Origin: an uncultured Cytophagales bacterium
GTDB lineage: Bacteria; Bacteroidota; Bacteroidia; Cytophagales; Thermonemataceae
NCBI GenBank assembly: GCA_937911505.1
Contig: CALEMF010000113.1
Location: forward strand, 19,078-83,077
Length of the DNA: 64,000 bases
Direction of reading: 5' to 3'
Shown here in pieces: positions 1-9,500 of the stretch. The notes beneath the pieces were generated by a model. The model made no database searches, was not told the origin of the DNA, and was given only the letters and a program-made list of their open reading frames with translations. Both the position numbers and the translations under genes were made by a program. Within the stretch, counting starts at the first letter, position 1, and every line of letters begins with the position of its first letter.

Positions 1-57
1 CAAAATATCTTTAAAAGATTGTACTGAGGCGTTTTCTAAAACTTTTTTCCAATTCAT
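1..57 (-). CDS. 5' end of unidentified gene, cut by window edge
   Basis: Only the first 19 codons are visible, beginning with ATG at position 57 and running off the left edge. The start lies 9 bases downstream of the stop of the 136-residue gene at 67-477, so the two are probably cotranscribed. The visible residues (MNWKKVLENASVQSFKDIL) show no signal peptide or motif, and no function can be given. A chance ORF cannot be excluded, but the tight spacing favours a real gene. Confidence 0.5.
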   Translation of the reverse strand, partial: MNWKKVLENASVQSFKDIL

Positions 58-66
58 AAGCGTACG

Positions 67-477
67 TTATAGCATTTCTTCTATTTTCTCCTTTAGTTCT
101 GTTTCACCCCATAGTTTATCAGAATACTGGTAGAAGCCATACTTAATAAGTAGCTCGCCATCATTGAGCACTACCTCCATTTCACCAGAATCTTCTCCGT
201 TTTTACTTGTGTTGACTACACGTACTGATTTGATCTTTTCTTTCACTGCTTCTTTACCAAGATTGTCTTTACACACATCTTTAAAGATATTGATTACCAT
301 TGGTACACCGTACGCTTTATAACTCTTATAACCATCTAACACTACCTTATTTTCTGGAAAAGTAGACGCGTCTATCTCTATAGGAATATCCATTCCAGTC
401 ACGTCGTTGAATTCGCTTTGGTAAGTGGCGTTTTCCCCTTTGATTTCAGCTATTCTTCTTCTTTCGGCTAGTCCCAT
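67..477 (-). CDS. hypothetical cytoplasmic protein, 136 aa
   Basis: I do not recognise the family. The protein starts at ATG 477 (MGLAERRRIAEIKGEN), has no signal peptide or membrane segment, and is rich in Lys and Glu. A charged helix at residues 1-20 is followed by an alternating pattern that suggests a small alpha/beta fold (around residues 25-110), then a charged C-terminal helix. It is the first gene of a leftward pair with the fragment at 1-57. About 290 bases without a gene separate it from the divergent regulator at 767. Confidence 0.75.
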   Translation of the reverse strand: MGLAERRRIAEIKGENATYQSEFNDVTGMDIPIEIDASTFPENKVVLDGYKSYKAYGVPMVINIFKDVCKDNLGKEAVKEKIKSVRVVNTSKNGEDSGEMEVVLNDGELLIKYGFYQYSDKLWGETELKEKIEEML

Positions 478-766
478 ACTTTGTTTAGTTTTATTAAGAA
501 TGAAAAATCAACTTTACATAAAAAAGCTACAAGGAAGTTAAGAGAAAGGAAATAGCTTACCAATAAGTTAATAATTAAATAACATATATAATACCCTTTA
601 TTAGTATCTAATCAAAGCCAGAGCACTTACTAGAAGCGTTTAAGAAGATTCTCTTCTTCCAAAAAACTTAACGATCCCTTAAACAAGCCTTTATAAAATT
701 TTTATTGATTGTACTCACAAGCTACTTTACGGAGCAGACATAGTAATTTTTCACCCTGAAAAATAT

Positions 767-2443
767 ATGAAAAGGTTTATTAAGCTACTCATAGGTACGC
801 TCTTTCTCCTGCAAGGGTGTGTAGAGTCTTTCGATCAACCACCACAATTGGAGGCGCTAAACCGCCAGCTTCAATTGTTAGAGGAAAGCTCTTATGTAAA
901 CGCTGACAGCACACTTACGTTACTTGCAGAAGTTTATCAAAAATACGAACAACTTTCGCATAAAGAAGGTATGGCGCATTGTAAATTTATGATGGGTAAT
1001 ATTTTCTTAGATATTGGCGGTTATAGCCAGTCTTTAACCCACCTCAAAGACGCTCTATTACTTTTTAATGAATTAGGGGCAACGGATAAAATAGCAGATG
1101 TCAACATTGCGCTGTCGCTGGGTTAGTTGGATTCATCCGATTTTACTCTGGCACATCAATTTGCAGATGAGGACGTCCGACTGGATGAAACTACTAACGA
1201 TAGGATAGGACTTGCTGAGGCGTATGGTGCGCTGGGTCATATTTTCGAGAAAACACAGCAGTATGATAAAGCCCTTCACTATCAAAATCTTGCCTTAAAC
1301 TTATACGAAGTAGCAAAGGACTCTCTAGGGCTAGCCATTGTGCACGATAACATAGGGAGTATCTATGAAGACCTCGCTAACTATAAAAAGGCTAAGTATC
1401 ATTTTGAGATTGCTTACCAATACAATATAAGTAAACACAACCTTATTGTGGCAATCATCAACCTAAATAACTTGGGTGATGTACACAGGAAGCAAAAGAA
1501 CTTCTTAGCTGCTCTAAAATATACCTCTAAAGCCTATCAATTTGCAGATGAAATTCACAACGACTACCAGAAAAGGAGTGCTATGCGCGATCTTTCTAAA
1601 GTCTACTTTGCACTTAATCAACTAGATACTGCCTTTCATTACCTAGAAGAAAGCTACGAAATGACGGTAGATATTTTTGGTGAGCAAACCGCTGAAGAAG
1701 TAGGAAAAATGAAAACAATCTTTGAGGTAGCACAGAAAGAAGAGCGCATTGCAAGGCTTCAGAATGAGCAACGACAAGAGCGCCTTCTCTTTATCATCTT
1801 GGCAGTAGCCGTATTGATATTCTTAGTTTTTGGAGGCTCCCTTTATTATCAGACTATACAGAAGAGTAAGAAACAACAAAAAATCATGGAGATACAAGCA
1901 GAGCTAAGTCGCTCAGAACTAGAAAATATACGCCTCAATGAGCAAAATCTTAAGAAGGAGTTGGAGAATAAGAAATTATTAGAGAAACATCTTGAGCAAA
2001 AACTAGAACTCAAAAACAAATCCTTGACTACTAATACCCTGCAACTTATCCAGAAAAACGAGTTTTTACAGATGATCAGAAAACAACTGAACGGCTTAAA
2101 GAAAACTGAAGACAAGAAAACCAAACAACAGGTAAAACGCATTATCCAAGCCATTGATCTTAAATACAACTTAGAGGATGATTGGGCTGAATTTGAGCAT
2201 GTATTTGAACAGGTACACGCCGACTTTTTTGGTATCCTACAAGAAGCCCACCCCGATCTTACACCTTCTGAAATTCGCCTCTGCGCACTCATAAAACTAA
2301 ACCTTCCCTCTAGAAACGTCGCTACCATCATGGGGATTTCCACCAATAGTCTTCGCATGGCTCGGTATCGACTGAAGAAAAAATTGAATCTGGAGAAGCA
2401 TACCAACCTGTTTTCCTATCTCAGTACGCTAGTATCCCCTTAA
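767..2443 (+). pseudogene. TPR-repeat lipoprotein/HTH transcriptional regulator interrupted by in-frame TAG
   Basis: Read through the TAG at 1124-1126, this is one 558-codon frame. It has an N-terminal lipoprotein-like signal (lipobox around LLQGC, residues 13-17), tetratricopeptide repeats over about residues 40-320, a membrane helix near residues 345-365 (LLFIILAVAVLIFLVFGG), a long coiled coil, and a C-terminal helix-turn-helix (LTPSEIRLCALIKLNLPSRN) of the LuxR-like kind found in Bacteroidota membrane-anchored TPR regulators. The TPR pattern continues on both sides of the TAG with no frame change, so one gene has been split after codon 119. The second part could only start at a TTG directly after the stop, with no membrane targeting. 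It probably regulated the receptor and phosphatase downstream. A nonsense mutation, a sequence error, or readthrough are the options. Confidence 0.8.
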
Positions 2444-2578
2444 CACTATTTTAATATACAAGCAATTGATTTTCAATTATTTAAAAAATACTGTTGCTCA
2501 TAAATGACGCCTCTTGCACAGGCTGTATACCATTTGTAGCCAATCATTTAATATTCAGTTTAAACTACCAATGTAGTT

Positions 2579-2586
2579 TACCTTTG
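2579..2586 (+). promoter_or_regulatory. Bacteroidota-type -7 box (TACCTTTG) for the TonB receptor gene
   Basis: TACCTTTG fits the TAnnTTTG -7 element of the Bacteroidota housekeeping sigma factor. It lies about 52 bases before the ATG of the receptor gene, and a T-rich stretch sits roughly 20 bases upstream. No experimental support. Confidence 0.45.
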
Positions 2587-2638
2587 CAAGGCTACCTGCC
2601 TCGTATTTGTCTCATATAATAACTAAAAACACTCAACG

Positions 2639-5578
2639 ATGAAACAGGTTAACAAATGGTTGCTAAATACACTCTTTCTAGCGTGTACCTTAGCCTTCAG
2701 TTGGTTATCTCCTGCCTATGGTCAAACAGGAGCCATCAGAGGGCTCGTTACCGATGCGGATACTGGCGAGCCAGTGATTGGCGTAGGGGTAGGCGTGAAA
2801 GGTACTTCTACGGGAGCTGCTACTGGCGCAGATGGTATATTTTATATTCCAGTAGCACCTACAGGTAAAATTACCCTTGGTACAACCTCTATTGGATATG
2901 CCCCTATAGAGGTGGAGGTAGAAGTAAAAGAGGGAGAAGTGACCAAGATCGACATCCAAGTAAGCCCTTCTGATACTGAGCTAGATGAGGTACTCATTAC
3001 AGGGATTCGTCGTAGCCAGATCAACGCCATCAACCAAAAGAGAAATGCCTTGAATAACAAGGAAGTAATCACTACAGACGACATTGGCCGCTTACCTGAC
3101 ATCAACGTAGCAGAAGCCACCCAGCGCGTCTCTGGGGTTTCTATCGAAACGGACCGTGGAGAGGGAAGATTTGTACAAATCAGAGGAATACAACCTGCAC
3201 TCAACAATGTAACCCTCAACAATAGTAACATTGCTTCTACAAGCGGCTCAAGAGCTACGCCACTTGATTTAGTACCTGTTGAAGCGATCGGTAGTATAGA
3301 AGTAGCCAAAGTAGTAATGCCCGATATGGAAGCCAACTCCGTTGGTGGGGCAATCAACATTAATACTGTTTCCGCCTTCGATCGTGCAGAACCCTTTGCT
3401 ATCTTTTCGCTAGACGGCCTGGTACAAGAACAACAAGCGGAGATAGGCGACAATAAATTTCCTTTTCGTACAGCACTGATGGCTGGTAAAAGGTTTGGTA
3501 AAAATGAAAACCTAGGGATGGTCTTCTCCGCTAATTTTTTCCGAAGAGATTTCTCTGCCTCTGTATTAGACCCTGACGAATGGATTTATGCCGCCGAAGC
3601 AGAAGGATCGCCTGCTTATTTTTTACCGAATGAGATCGAAATACAAATTGAAGACAACGAGCGGGACCGTTTAGGGTTTACCTATGATCTCGACTTCCGC
3701 CCTACAGAATTTTCTTCTATTTATTTGCGAACAATGTATACAAGAACCAACGAGCGAACACTAAACTCAGAGGCGGAGCTTACTATGGATATAGGAGAGC
3801 TAAGTGAGCAAACGCCTACAAGCGGCCGTTGGGATGCTGGCTCGGCTGAGCTTGACCTAAGCGGAAATGATGAAGTCGAGAACTTGTATACAGTTACACT
3901 AGGCGGTAAAAACCGTTGGAATAATTTCAGCGCCGACCTTTACGGTACTTTCTCTATTGCTGACAGAACAAACGAGACTACCGATGGTACTTTTGAAAAT
4001 CCTGAGGATACTGAATCTCTTTTGGCCAATAACTACGATGTCTCCGATTTCTTCTTTACAGTTTCTCCCGAAAATCCAGAAGTAGCACAAGATCCCTCTA
4101 TCTACAATCTCCGCTCTCTGAACTTTATCAATACAGATGTACGACAAACCTCTGTTGAGGGATCATTGGATCTTCGGTATGATTTCAACCTTTCAGGTAA
4201 GCCCTTTTATGTCAAAGCAGGAGGGCGCTACCGAAGGAGAGAAATAGAGCAAGACGTCACCCGCGACCAATATGGCTTGGATGATGGTGATGGTGGTGAA
4301 GGGATTGAGGCTGCGAACCCTTACACACTGACGCAGTTTTTTGTAGAACCTTTCGCACCTGTACAAGGAGGAACCACCCCATTTGTAAATGGTGACCCAG
4401 AAGCTTTTATTGATTTCGTTTCAGCAGATGGTAGGGCTAACGTCACGCCTGACCGTATCGTTTTCCAACCTTTTGAATCAGCTTTTGAGAATATCGAGAA
4501 CGATCTGAATAATAGCGAGACTGTTACCGCAGGTTATTTAATGGGGGTACTCGACTTAGGGAAGGTGAATGCTGTAGCTGGTTTTCGTATAGAAAATACA
4601 GTAACGACGTCCACTCGTGCTATCTCTTCTTTCAATGATGATGAGGAAGCCTTTGAGTTTCGCCAAGATACTGACGAGAATAGTTACACCAACTTTCTAC
4701 CGTCAATCATCCTTATGGCAAACCTGACCGACAATCTGTTACTAAGGGCTTCTTGGACCAATACTATTGGCCGCCCAGATTATACGCGCCTCTCGCAAAC
4801 GACCGAAATTGAATTTGAAGAAACCTCAACCGAAGGAGTATTTGAAGGGGAAGTACAAGAGGCCAACCCAGATCTACAACCCTTTGAATCTTCGAACTTT
4901 GACCTTTCACTTGAGTACTATTTTCCAAGTGGTGGTATCTTATCGGTAGGTGGTTTTTACAAAGACATCGATAACCAAATCTTTGAGCAGGTTATCAATT
5001 TTAGAGATACGCTTTTTCAAGGGCGTCAATACGAAGAATTACTCTACCAAAGAGATATCAATGCTGAGGCAGCAAGCTTAATAGGTATTGAATTCAGCTA
5101 CGACCAAGCCTTCACTTTCCTACCTGGCTTTCTAAGTGGCTTAGGTATTACCTTGAACGCTACCTTCATAGACTCTGAGGTAACTGTTCCTGGTCGAGAA
5201 GAGGACGATCTGCCACTATTCCGTCAACCTAGCAATATTTTCAATATCATTCCCTACTATCAAAAAGACGGTTGGGAGTTCCGTTTAGCCTTGGCCTATC
5301 GTGGTGATTTCTTAACCCAAGCAGCCTTACCCACCAACTACGAAGGTGAAATTGGACTAGGAGCTACCATCGCTGACTTCGATCGCTATGAAGCAGAGCG
5401 TACTACCTTAGACATTACGGGTGCTTATAACTTTGCCGACCGTAAAGTAAGGGTATGGGCACAAGCACGTAACGTGACCAATGCTGCTGAGGAAGCCTAT
5501 CAAGGGATAGAAAGCCGCTACGACCGTCACGATTTGGTGGGAAGAACCTACTTCCTTGGATTTTCATTAAACTTCTAA
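2639..5578 (+). CDS. TonB-dependent outer-membrane receptor, 979 aa
   Basis: This is an outer-membrane, TonB-energised transporter. A signal peptide ends near residue 28 (SPAYGQ). Residues 31-115 form a carboxypeptidase-regulatory-like beta-sandwich (IRGLVTDADTGEPVIGVGV), followed by the plug (about 125-240; contains LPDINVAEATQRVSGVSIE and MPDMEANSVGGAININT) and a long beta-barrel ending in Phe (YFLGFSLNF). The plug resembles the subfamily described from Caulobacter/Xanthomonas rather than the SusC type, and no SusD gene follows. The phosphatase gene begins 7 bases after its stop, so the pair is an operon. This suggests uptake linked to a phosphorylated compound, but the substrate is inference only. 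The interrupted TPR regulator lies directly upstream. Confidence 0.93.
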   Translation: MKQVNKWLLNTLFLACTLAFSWLSPAYGQTGAIRGLVTDADTGEPVIGVGVGVKGTSTGAATGADGIFYIPVAPTGKITLGTTSIGYAPIEVEVEVKEGEVTKIDIQVSPSDTELDEVLITGIRRSQINAINQKRNALNNKEVITTDDIGRLPDINVAEATQRVSGVSIETDRGEGRFVQIRGIQPALNNVTLNNSNIASTSGSRATPLDLVPVEAIGSIEVAKVVMPDMEANSVGGAININTVSAFDRAEPFAIFSLDGLVQEQQAEIGDNKFPFRTALMAGKRFGKNENLGMVFSANFFRRDFSASVLDPDEWIYAAEAEGSPAYFLPNEIEIQIEDNERDRLGFTYDLDFRPTEFSSIYLRTMYTRTNERTLNSEAELTMDIGELSEQTPTSGRWDAGSAELDLSGNDEVENLYTVTLGGKNRWNNFSADLYGTFSIADRTNETTDGTFENPEDTESLLANNYDVSDFFFTVSPENPEVAQDPSIYNLRSLNFINTDVRQTSVEGSLDLRYDFNLSGKPFYVKAGGRYRRREIEQDVTRDQYGLDDGDGGEGIEAANPYTLTQFFVEPFAPVQGGTTPFVNGDPEAFIDFVSADGRANVTPDRIVFQPFESAFENIENDLNNSETVTAGYLMGVLDLGKVNAVAGFRIENTVTTSTRAISSFNDDEEAFEFRQDTDENSYTNFLPSIILMANLTDNLLLRASWTNTIGRPDYTRLSQTTEIEFEETSTEGVFEGEVQEANPDLQPFESSNFDLSLEYYFPSGGILSVGGFYKDIDNQIFEQVINFRDTLFQGRQYEELLYQRDINAEAASLIGIEFSYDQAFTFLPGFLSGLGITLNATFIDSEVTVPGREEDDLPLFRQPSNIFNIIPYYQKDGWEFRLALAYRGDFLTQAALPTNYEGEIGLGATIADFDRYEAERTTLDITGAYNFADRKVRVWAQARNVTNAAEEAYQGIESRYDRHDLVGRTYFLGFSLNF

Positions 5579-5585
5579 AGTAATT

Positions 5586-7178
5586 ATGCAGATAAACCTT
5601 TTATCATTGAAAATAGTAGCCCTTTCCGTAGGGCTACTACTTTCTTCACAACTTACCGCCCAAAAACAAAGGACTTATACAGCACCCGATTTTGCAGAAA
5701 ATTGGAGTAAGCCTAGTACACATCCAGATCATATTGTACTAAACTTTGGTGAAGATCCTGCTACACAAATGGCCGTCAGTTGGCGTACCGACACTTCTAT
5801 TGCCAAAGGGTATGCTGAGATAGCGCTCGCTACTGCTGCGCCACGTTTTTGGCGAAAAGCAACCACCTACGAAGCAACTACTACACGTATGGACGCTTCT
5901 AACGTAAAGACAGCCGAGATTATCTCGCATTATCATACCCTATTATTTGAAGATTTACTACCCGATACGCTATATGCCTACCGAGTAGGTGACGGAAAAA
6001 TATGGAGTGAATGGATACAATTTAGAACGGCTAGCAAGCAAGCGAAACCATTTTCTTTTCTTTACGTGGGAGATGCACAAAACTATATTTTAGAGTTGTG
6101 GTCGCGCCTTATCCGCGAAGGATACCGAAAGGCTCCCGAGGCCAGCTTTATTATTCACGCAGGTGACTTAGTATCTGATGCCCATAGTGAACGCCAATGG
6201 CACGAATGGTTTATCGCAGGTGGATGGATTCATTCTATGCTTCCCTCTATACCCGTAGTGGGCAATCACGAATATGAGCCTTACAATGACAAAGAGGAGG
6301 AAAAGGATATCGAGCATCTTTCTATCCAATGGAAGCCTCAGTTCAACCTTCCTAAAAATGGTCCTAAAGGGCACGAAGAAACGATTTACTACATCGACTA
6401 CCAAGACTTGAGAGTTATTGTACTCAATACTAAAGAAGATAGAAAAGTGCAAGTACCTTGGCTGGAAGAAACATTAAAGAACAATCCTAAAAAATGGACA
6501 GTAGTTACCTATCACCATCCTATGTTTTCTGCTTCTGCTGGGAGAGATAATAAAAACCTGCGGGAGTACTGGAAGCCGCTCTTTGATAAGTATAAGGTCG
6601 ACCTGGCACTACAAGGGCACGATCACAGCTACGCCAGAGGACGCGTAGCACCAGCAGGTGAGAATATTGTAGATGGACTCAACCGCCTTGACGAAACAGG
6701 TACGGTATACGTTGTTTCGGTAAGTGGCGGGAAAATGTATCGCCTCAAAGAAAGCTGGGAAGAATACAAAGAAGCAAAGCGCGATCGGGCAGCAGAGAAT
6801 ACACAGCTTTTCCAAGTAATTAATATTGATGGAGATACGCTTACTTTTACCTCCTACACGGCTGTTGGAGAGTTATACGATAAATTTATGCTTATCAAAC
6901 AAGCGAATGGAAAGCCTAACAAGTTTATCGAAATGAACCAACAAGCTGTCGAGGCACGTAGACACGACAATACTATTTCTTATCAGGACTTTATACCAGA
7001 AGCTTACTTAGAGATGGTCAAGAATAAATATAAAGGCTTTGAGGTAGATGGGATTCGCTATCTATATACTGCTGACTTTGAAGGTTACCAGATAAAACTA
7101 GAATCTAAAGAGTTGGAAATCTTACTTACGCTCGATGCGGCAGGGAAGATCATCAAGGAAGAACGAGAGGAGGACTAA
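5586..7178 (+). CDS. secreted purple-acid-phosphatase-like metallophosphoesterase, 530 aa
   Basis: It has an N-terminal signal peptide (about residues 1-25), a fibronectin-like purple acid phosphatase N-domain (about 50-150, with VSWRTD) and a calcineurin-like catalytic domain. All the metal motifs are visible in order: GDAQNY, AGDLVSD, GNHEYE, YHHPMF and GHDHSYARG. The Tyr of the purple-acid GDxxY pattern is present. The enzyme should hydrolyse phosphomonoesters in the periplasm or outside the cell. The C-terminal 90 residues form an extra beta-rich region of unknown role. It is translationally close to the TonB receptor (7-base gap), which argues for joint phosphate-ester scavenging. The exact substrate is unknown. 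Confidence 0.93.
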   Translation: MQINLLSLKIVALSVGLLLSSQLTAQKQRTYTAPDFAENWSKPSTHPDHIVLNFGEDPATQMAVSWRTDTSIAKGYAEIALATAAPRFWRKATTYEATTTRMDASNVKTAEIISHYHTLLFEDLLPDTLYAYRVGDGKIWSEWIQFRTASKQAKPFSFLYVGDAQNYILELWSRLIREGYRKAPEASFIIHAGDLVSDAHSERQWHEWFIAGGWIHSMLPSIPVVGNHEYEPYNDKEEEKDIEHLSIQWKPQFNLPKNGPKGHEETIYYIDYQDLRVIVLNTKEDRKVQVPWLEETLKNNPKKWTVVTYHHPMFSASAGRDNKNLREYWKPLFDKYKVDLALQGHDHSYARGRVAPAGENIVDGLNRLDETGTVYVVSVSGGKMYRLKESWEEYKEAKRDRAAENTQLFQVINIDGDTLTFTSYTAVGELYDKFMLIKQANGKPNKFIEMNQQAVEARRHDNTISYQDFIPEAYLEMVKNKYKGFEVDGIRYLYTADFEGYQIKLESKELEILLTLDAAGKIIKEEREED

Positions 7179-7235
7179 AAACAAGAAATAGTCGCTATAG
7201 AAAAGGGGTTGGAGATTCTGACCTCTTTTTTTGTA

Positions 7236-8093
7236 TTATTGAAGCAACGCCTCAAACGTATTTCCTGCGTTCATATCACCTGTCTGGAAGCCTTTATTAA
7301 ACCATTTCATTCTTTGCTCGGAGCTTCCGTGGGTAAAAGACTCAGGCGTTACATAGCCACGCATACGCTTTTGAATAGCATCATCGCCCACGGCTGCCGC
7401 TGCACTCATCGCTTCTTCTATATCTCCTTCTTCCAGTACTTTATACTTTTCTTCGGTTCTTTTCGCCCAAACGCCTGCAAAAAAGTCTGCCTGTAACTCT
7501 ACTGCTACAGAAAGGCGATTCACTTCTTCTTTGCTATACTGGCCGCTGGTTCGCATCTGGTGCACTTTCTGCGTAGTACCTAGAAGCGTTTGTATATGAT
7601 GCCCCACTTCGTGGGCAATCACATAGGCAATGGCAAAGTCGCCTCCTTTTGCACCAAACTTATCTTTTAACTCTTTAAAGAAACTCAAATCCATATAAAT
7701 GGTCTGATCGGCAGGGCAATAAAAAGGGCCCATGGAAGCGGCACCTACTCCACAAGCGGTTTGTGTTTCAGCCGTAAACAATACCATACGCGGCTCCTTG
7801 TAGTCCAGACCATTTTCGGCAAATACTGCTGCCCAGGTTTCTTCTGTATAGCCTAATACAACAGTAGAAAAGTCAGCAATTTCATCTTCTTCAGGAGAAG
7901 TGTTTACCGATTGTTGTTTTTGCTGGTTATTAAGTTGCCCAGAGTTAAGCAAGGCCAACGGGTTTTCACCCATAATGATAGCAATGATTACGATAATAAT
8001 GGTGCCAAGACCTCCGCCAACGGCAAGGTTTCGCCCTCCTTTTCCTCTTCTGTCATCTACATTGCTACTGCGTTTTCCATCTTTCCATCTCAT
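7236..8093 (-). CDS. neutral zinc metallopeptidase (YpfJ/KPN_02809 family), 285 aa
   Basis: The family signature is clear: an N-terminal MRWKDGKRSSNVDDRRG stretch, one membrane helix (about residues 29-43), and a zinc-binding HEVGHH motif at about residue 163. A glycine/cysteine-containing loop (CGVGAASMGPFYCPAD) precedes the active site. The C-terminal EQRMKWFNKGFQTGD is also conserved in the family. The length is normal for the group. It should be anchored in the inner membrane with the catalytic part outside. The physiological substrate is unknown. It is a single-gene unit, convergent with the phosphatase gene, and the 57 bases between them contain only a weak GC-rich hairpin with a T run near 7200-7233. 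Confidence 0.92.
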   Translation of the reverse strand: MRWKDGKRSSNVDDRRGKGGRNLAVGGGLGTIIIVIIAIIMGENPLALLNSGQLNNQQKQQSVNTSPEEDEIADFSTVVLGYTEETWAAVFAENGLDYKEPRMVLFTAETQTACGVGAASMGPFYCPADQTIYMDLSFFKELKDKFGAKGGDFAIAYVIAHEVGHHIQTLLGTTQKVHQMRTSGQYSKEEVNRLSVAVELQADFFAGVWAKRTEEKYKVLEEGDIEEAMSAAAAVGDDAIQKRMRGYVTPESFTHGSSEQRMKWFNKGFQTGDMNAGNTFEALLQ

Positions 8094-8259
8094 AATTTTG
8101 GTAAATATTTTACTGTTAATATACGAAATTTAGGGTGCACCTAGCTACTTCATTATACTATTTCTAGTTTTATCAAACTTTTCGTTTTTTATAGCAAAGC
8201 TCCCCCAACAAATAGTATTACTATTATGTTATTTTTACAACATCAAATTGTAAAATACT

Positions 8260-9039
8260 ATGAAATATCCGTTGTTTTTTGTCATCATCGTTTTTGTTTT
8301 AAGTATAAGTGCCTGTGCGGTAGTGAAGCAGGATATGGTAGGGGTAAAAAGAAAATTAGGGAAGGTAACGAGTCGTTCACTAGACCCAGGTCTCTACAGC
8401 CTCAATCCTTTTACTACCACTATGCTACGTGTACCTGTTCGTACTGTCAACATGGAAATCAGGGTCAACTTACCGAGTAAAGAAGGGCTTACCATTGCCT
8501 CTGATATCTCCATTCTATATCGTGTAAAAAGACAAGAAGTACCAGAGATACTCAAGAATGTGGGAATAGAGTACGAGAGTACAGTCATTTTACCTGTTTT
8601 TCGCTCCGCCTCTGCAGATGTTTGTGCACGATTCTACGCTAAAGATATGCACTCTGGAGAACGGGCTGTCATAGAACAAAAGATACAAGAAAGAATGGAA
8701 GAGTTACTGGGTGACCGAGGCTTCATCATAGAATCTGTATTGATGAAAAGCATTGAACTACCCAACGGACTCTCTGAGGCCATAGAAGAAAAACTCTCCG
8801 CAGAGCAAGACGCTATGCGCATGGAGTTTATTTTACAAAGAGAAAAGCAAGAGGCTGAGCGAAAGCGCATAGAAGCAGAGGGAATCAGAGATGCCCAGAA
8901 GATTATCGCTGATGGCCTTACGCAAGAGATTATTCAGATGAAAAGTATAGAGGCTATGAGAGAGCTTATAAAATCTAATAACGCCAAGGTCATTATTACC
9001 GACGGGAAAACTCCTTACTTACTCAATCAGCAAGATTAA
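8260..9039 (+). CDS. SPFH/prohibitin-like lipoprotein, 259 aa
   Basis: The N-terminus is a lipoprotein signal with lipobox SAC at Cys 19 or so (VLSISACAVVK). It is followed by the SPFH/Band-7 domain (about residues 25-195) and a charged helical tail rich in Glu, Lys and Arg (residues 170-230) of the kind that drives ring oligomerisation. Prohibitin-like proteins form membrane scaffolds; a lipid anchor instead of a membrane helix is unusual but recurs in Bacteroidota. The start ATG at 8260 is chosen because it gives a clean lipoprotein signal. It is monocistronic and ends at a strong stem-loop shared with umuD. Its specific role is unknown. Confidence 0.88.
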   Translation: MKYPLFFVIIVFVLSISACAVVKQDMVGVKRKLGKVTSRSLDPGLYSLNPFTTTMLRVPVRTVNMEIRVNLPSKEGLTIASDISILYRVKRQEVPEILKNVGIEYESTVILPVFRSASADVCARFYAKDMHSGERAVIEQKIQERMEELLGDRGFIIESVLMKSIELPNGLSEAIEEKLSAEQDAMRMEFILQREKQEAERKRIEAEGIRDAQKIIADGLTQEIIQMKSIEAMRELIKSNNAKVIITDGKTPYLLNQQD

Positions 9040-9053
9040 CTTACATAATAATA

Positions 9054-9096
9054 GTAGCTCCATTGCGCTGAATTGTTCTACTGGCAATGGAGCTAC
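9054..9096. terminator. perfect 13-bp stem-loop between the SPFH gene and umuD
   Basis: GTAGCTCCATTGC (9054-9066) pairs exactly with 9084-9096 around a 17-base loop. It lies between convergent genes and overlaps the last bases of the umuD stop codon region. It lacks a clean T tract on either strand, but its position suggests a bidirectional terminator. Confidence 0.6.
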
Positions 9097-9489
9097 TTAT
9101 ACTTGCTTAATCACCGTAGTTACCACACCCCAAATACGAAAATCCTGCACTTGACTTACATCAATAGTAGTATAACGCTTGTTTTCTGGTTGTAAATACA
9201 CTTTTCCATTTCTTTGTATCAATCGTTTTACAGTAAAAGCGCCATCTAAATACCCTACTACAATCTTACCCGATGTGGGTGTAATACTCCGATCAATAAT
9301 GAGCAAATCCCCTTCTTCTATACCAGCTTCTACCATCGAGTCACCTGCTACCCGTGCAAAGAAAGTGGCTTCTTTATTTTTTATGTAAGCTTGGTCAAGT
9401 GAGAGTGCCATTTGCTCAAAGTCTTCTGCCGGTGAAGGAAAACCTGCTGAAAGTATGGGTAATGGCTGATAAATAGGGAGTTTGTGCAT
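9097..9489 (-). CDS. umuD: UmuD-type S24 autoprotease of the translesion polymerase, 130 aa
   Basis: This is the LexA/UmuD-type self-cleaving subunit of DNA polymerase V. The catalytic Ser lies in VAGDSMVEAGI (around residue 51) and the Lys in GAFTVKRL (around residue 88). A likely cleavage site AG/FPSP lies around residues 16-20. The length and the lack of a DNA-binding domain fit UmuD rather than LexA. It starts 11 bases after the stop of umuC on the same strand, so it is expressed behind umuC, the reverse of the usual umuD-umuC order. With umuC interrupted, its cellular role may be reduced. Confidence 0.92.
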   Translation of the reverse strand: MHKLPIYQPLPILSAGFPSPAEDFEQMALSLDQAYIKNKEATFFARVAGDSMVEAGIEEGDLLIIDRSITPTSGKIVVGYLDGAFTVKRLIQRNGKVYLQPENKRYTTIDVSQVQDFRIWGVVTTVIKQV

Positions 9490-9500
9490 AGTAACGCTTG

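Noticed and set aside
7209..8144. Several plus-strand frames over the zinc metallopeptidase gene
   Set aside because: The minus strand encodes a complete, recognisable metallopeptidase with HEVGHH; the plus-strand frames have no homology-like features and are shadows.
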